A stretch of DNA of 64,000 nt from Streptomyces tailanensis (lineage in GTDB: Bacteria > Actinomycetota > Actinomycetes > Streptomycetales > Streptomycetaceae), in contig NZ_VTHJ01000040.1 of the NCBI RefSeq assembly GCF_008386495.1, positions 24,491-88,490 of the forward strand, written 5' to 3'. The first letter of the stretch is position 1. Every line of letters starts with the position of its first letter. The notes under the pieces were generated by a model. That model was not told the origin of the DNA, ran no database searches, and saw only the letters and a program-made list of their open reading frames with translations. A program made the translations under genes and the position numbers. Of the stretch, positions 62,122 to 64,000 are shown piece after piece.

Positions 62122-62772
62122 ATGAGCGCCGTATCCGACGACGAACTGGACGGTCGACTCGACGACGAGCCGGAGTACCGCTGGCCGATCCCGCCCCCCG
62201 AGGGCTGGACCGCCGACGACCTCGACCGGATCCCGGGCCTCCCGCCGCACACGGAGTTGATCGACGGGAGTCTCGTTTTCATGAGTCCGCAGACCCGGTT
62301 CCACACGCGCACCATGCGCCTGCTGGACAACGCCCTCCTGGATCAGGCGCCGGATCACCTGGACGTCGACCGGGAGATGACGATCAAGCTCGACGTGAAG
62401 AACCGGCCGGAGCCGGATATCGTCGTGTTTCCTGCGGAGGCGGTCACAGGGTCTGACCAGACTTGGTACAAGCCGGAGGACGTGATCCTTGCCGTCGAGG
62501 TCGTCTCCGCGGACTCCCGTGAGCGCGACCGCGAGGTCAAGCCGCGCAAGTATGCGGCAGCCGGTGTCCCGCACTTCTGGCGTGTTGAGAAGGACGGGCA
62601 CACGGAGCTGCCCGTCGTCTACGTCTACGAACTCGACCCGGCCACGAAGTCGTACGGCCTCACCGGCATCTTCCATGACCGTCTGAAGGTCTCCGTACCG
62701 TTCGACATCGAGATCGATCTCACCGCGATCAACCGACGTCGGAGGGCTTCACGGGACGCGGCACAGGGGTGA
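62122..62772 (+). CDS. Uma2-family (DUF820) putative nuclease, second copy
   Basis: 216 residues from ATG 62122 (GGGAG 5 nt upstream). EPDIVVFPAEAVTG (PD), LAVEVVSADSRERDREVKPRKYAAAGVPHFWRV (ExxS...K) and VYELDPATKSY are standard for the family. It is more distant from the copy at 58941 than duplicates would be. Followed by a terminator. Confidence 0.9.
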   Translation: MSAVSDDELDGRLDDEPEYRWPIPPPEGWTADDLDRIPGLPPHTELIDGSLVFMSPQTRFHTRTMRLLDNALLDQAPDHLDVDREMTIKLDVKNRPEPDIVVFPAEAVTGSDQTWYKPEDVILAVEVVSADSRERDREVKPRKYAAAGVPHFWRVEKDGHTELPVVYVYELDPATKSYGLTGIFHDRLKVSVPFDIEIDLTAINRRRRASRDAAQG

Positions 62773-62780
62773 CACGGCAA

Positions 62781-62814
62781 GGGGCCGACCGCATTCGTTC
62801 TCCCGGTCGGCCCC
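62781..62814 (+). terminator. Terminator of the second Uma2 gene
   Basis: Arms GGGGCCGACCG (62781-62791) and CGGTCGGCCCC (62804-62814). Confidence 0.88.
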
Positions 62815-62827
62815 CGTCGCTGTGACC

Positions 62828-63935
62828 GTGCCCGTGTCTGGACGACCAACTTCATCGACCCGCACACCGGCCGCCTCCAGCGCACGCTCGCCGACCGCGA
62901 GACAGCGGGCCCGCACCGCATCTCCGACAGCTATTACTCGTACGACAAGTCCGGCACGATCACGTCCAACGCCCGCCTTCTGTCCGATGCTTCGGGCGAC
63001 ACCTGGGACACCCAGTGCTTCACGTACGACGTGATGGGCGAGCTGGCCAACGCCTGGACGTCGAACATCGCACCGGCGGGCAACGGCACGGGCTGCAAGG
63101 CGGCGAACGGCACGACGTGGGGCCCGCGCACGGATTACGCGGCGGCGTCGGGCCCGGTGGCGGATGCCCCGGACGCGTCGACGGACGTGTCGAGCCCGGA
63201 CACGTCGCTGACGTCCACGCTGGCGGCCACGGCCCCGGCCGCGAACACCGTTTCCACGGGCGCCACGGCCTACCACCAGTCCTTCACCTTCGACTGGCTG
63301 GGCAACCGAGCGACGCTGATTGAGGCCGACCCGGCGGACACGACCAAGAGGGTCACGTACACGTACGGCTACAACCCCAAGCAGCCGCACACGATGACGT
63401 CGATCGCCTCCAGCCCGGCCGGGCAGGAGAGCACGTATACGTACGACGCCGTGGGCAACACGGAGGTCCGGGACCTGGCGACCGGCGCCCAGGACCTGAA
63501 GTGGACCTCCGAGGACAAGCTCGACACGATCACGGCCGCTGGCAAGAAGACGACGTACATCTACGACGCCAACGGCAACCGCCTCCTGGAGAACTCCCCG
63601 TCGGGCTCGACGCTGTATCTGGGCGAGACGGAGGTGACGACGGACGCGTCCGGCGCGGTCACGCGCGCCTCGCGTTCCTACGCACAGCCCGGCGCCCCGA
63701 CGGCCACCCGCACCACGACCAGCGGCGCGACGACGGGGCACCAGCTCTCGGTCCTGCTCGCTGACCACTTGGGCACAGCGAACACATCGATCGCCCTGTC
63801 GACTGGCCAGACGGTCACCCGCCGGGCCTTCAAGCCGTACGGCGAACTCCGCGGCCCGAGACCGTCGTCGTGGCCCAACAAGCGCGGCTACATCGGCGTC
63901 GGCATCGACGACACGGCCACCGGCCTCACCCACAT
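62828..63935 (+). pseudogene. Fragment of an RHS/YD-repeat protein
   Basis: One open frame with no start codon of its own. It reads RVWTTNFIDPHTGRLQRTLA, then YD repeats (SYYSYDKSGTITSNARL, YTYDAVGNTEVRD, TYIYDANGNRLLEN), the RHS core DHLGTANTSIAL, and FKPYGELRGP followed by RGYIGVGIDDTATGLTH. The signature would continue as THIGAREYD but changes after TH at about 63935. The N-terminal shell and the C-terminal toxin tip are absent. A remnant, probably of a full RHS gene cut by insertion or deletion. Confidence 0.85.
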
Positions 63936-64000
63936 ATTGATCCGAAACGGTTTGGGTTCTGGGTCGTTGATGGGGTGTGAGCGATCTGGTGGGGGACGCG
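63936..64000 (+). mobile_element. Possible insertion-element end breaking the RHS gene
   Basis: Sequence after the RHS break is unrelated to RHS. It includes GTG 63977 opening a frame (SDLVGDA) that runs off the window, such as a transposase start. Terminal repeats cannot be seen with only 65 bp, so the identity is a guess. Confidence 0.35.

Noticed and set aside
58941..62772. Uma2 genes as toxin or restriction units
   Set aside because: No antitoxin or methylase beside either copy; the family is common and its role unknown.

Overview
This window is about 72% GC chromosome from a Streptomyces or close relative. The evidence is the extreme third-position GC, frequent GTG starts, ATGA/GTGA gene overlaps and a gene order I recognise from the Streptomyces core: pcrA, icmB, sucCD, purNH, folD, mdh, glyA, trpS and a D,D-carboxypeptidase. 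I compared it with that order from memory, not by alignment.

Layout. 1-5.6 kb: a cell-wall hydrolase set around pcrA, with an NlpC/P60 gene behind a c-di-AMP (ydaO-type) riboswitch and an M23 peptidase. 5.9-7.8 kb: a lipase and the B12 subunit icmB. 8.1-16.3 kb: a divergent SWIM/DUF5691 and MoxR/DUF5682/small ORF/VWA cluster, the best candidate here for an uncharacterised system. 16.5-18.4 kb: a secreted repeat protein, a gene remnant and hairpins. 18.4-27.4 kb: sucCD, a sigma-like membrane protein, DUF6350, and the overlapping pair purN-purH. 27.4-32.6 kb: a signalling cluster of two transmembrane Ser/Thr kinases (one with a peptidoglycan-binding-like C-terminus, one with an I36-like ectodomain), a secreted peptidoglycan-binding-like protein and an FHA protein. 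33.7-40 kb: folD, two related HTH membrane proteins flanking a second secreted peptidoglycan-binding-like protein, and mdh. 40-50 kb: a MarR-GNAT gene under a 38-bp palindrome, a YgiB/YgiC-like pair, glyA, an ECF sigma factor with its partner, trpS, a 2H phosphoesterase and a DprE2-like reductase beside a stub of dprE1. 50.7-57 kb: envelope genes, including YihY, a D,D-carboxypeptidase, a metallophosphoesterase and an orphan solute-binding protein. 57-64 kb: a decayed, rearranged stretch with a frameshifted and truncated histidine kinase joined to a truncated MMPL gene, two Uma2 genes, a TetR operon with a likely operator, and an RHS fragment that breaks into unrelated sequence near the right edge.

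Two kinds of dispersed GC-rich hairpin repeat recur between genes. One copy lies in frame inside the N-lobe of a kinase and another supplies the C-terminal tail of the YihY protein. Long antisense open frames occur throughout because of the GC content and are left out.
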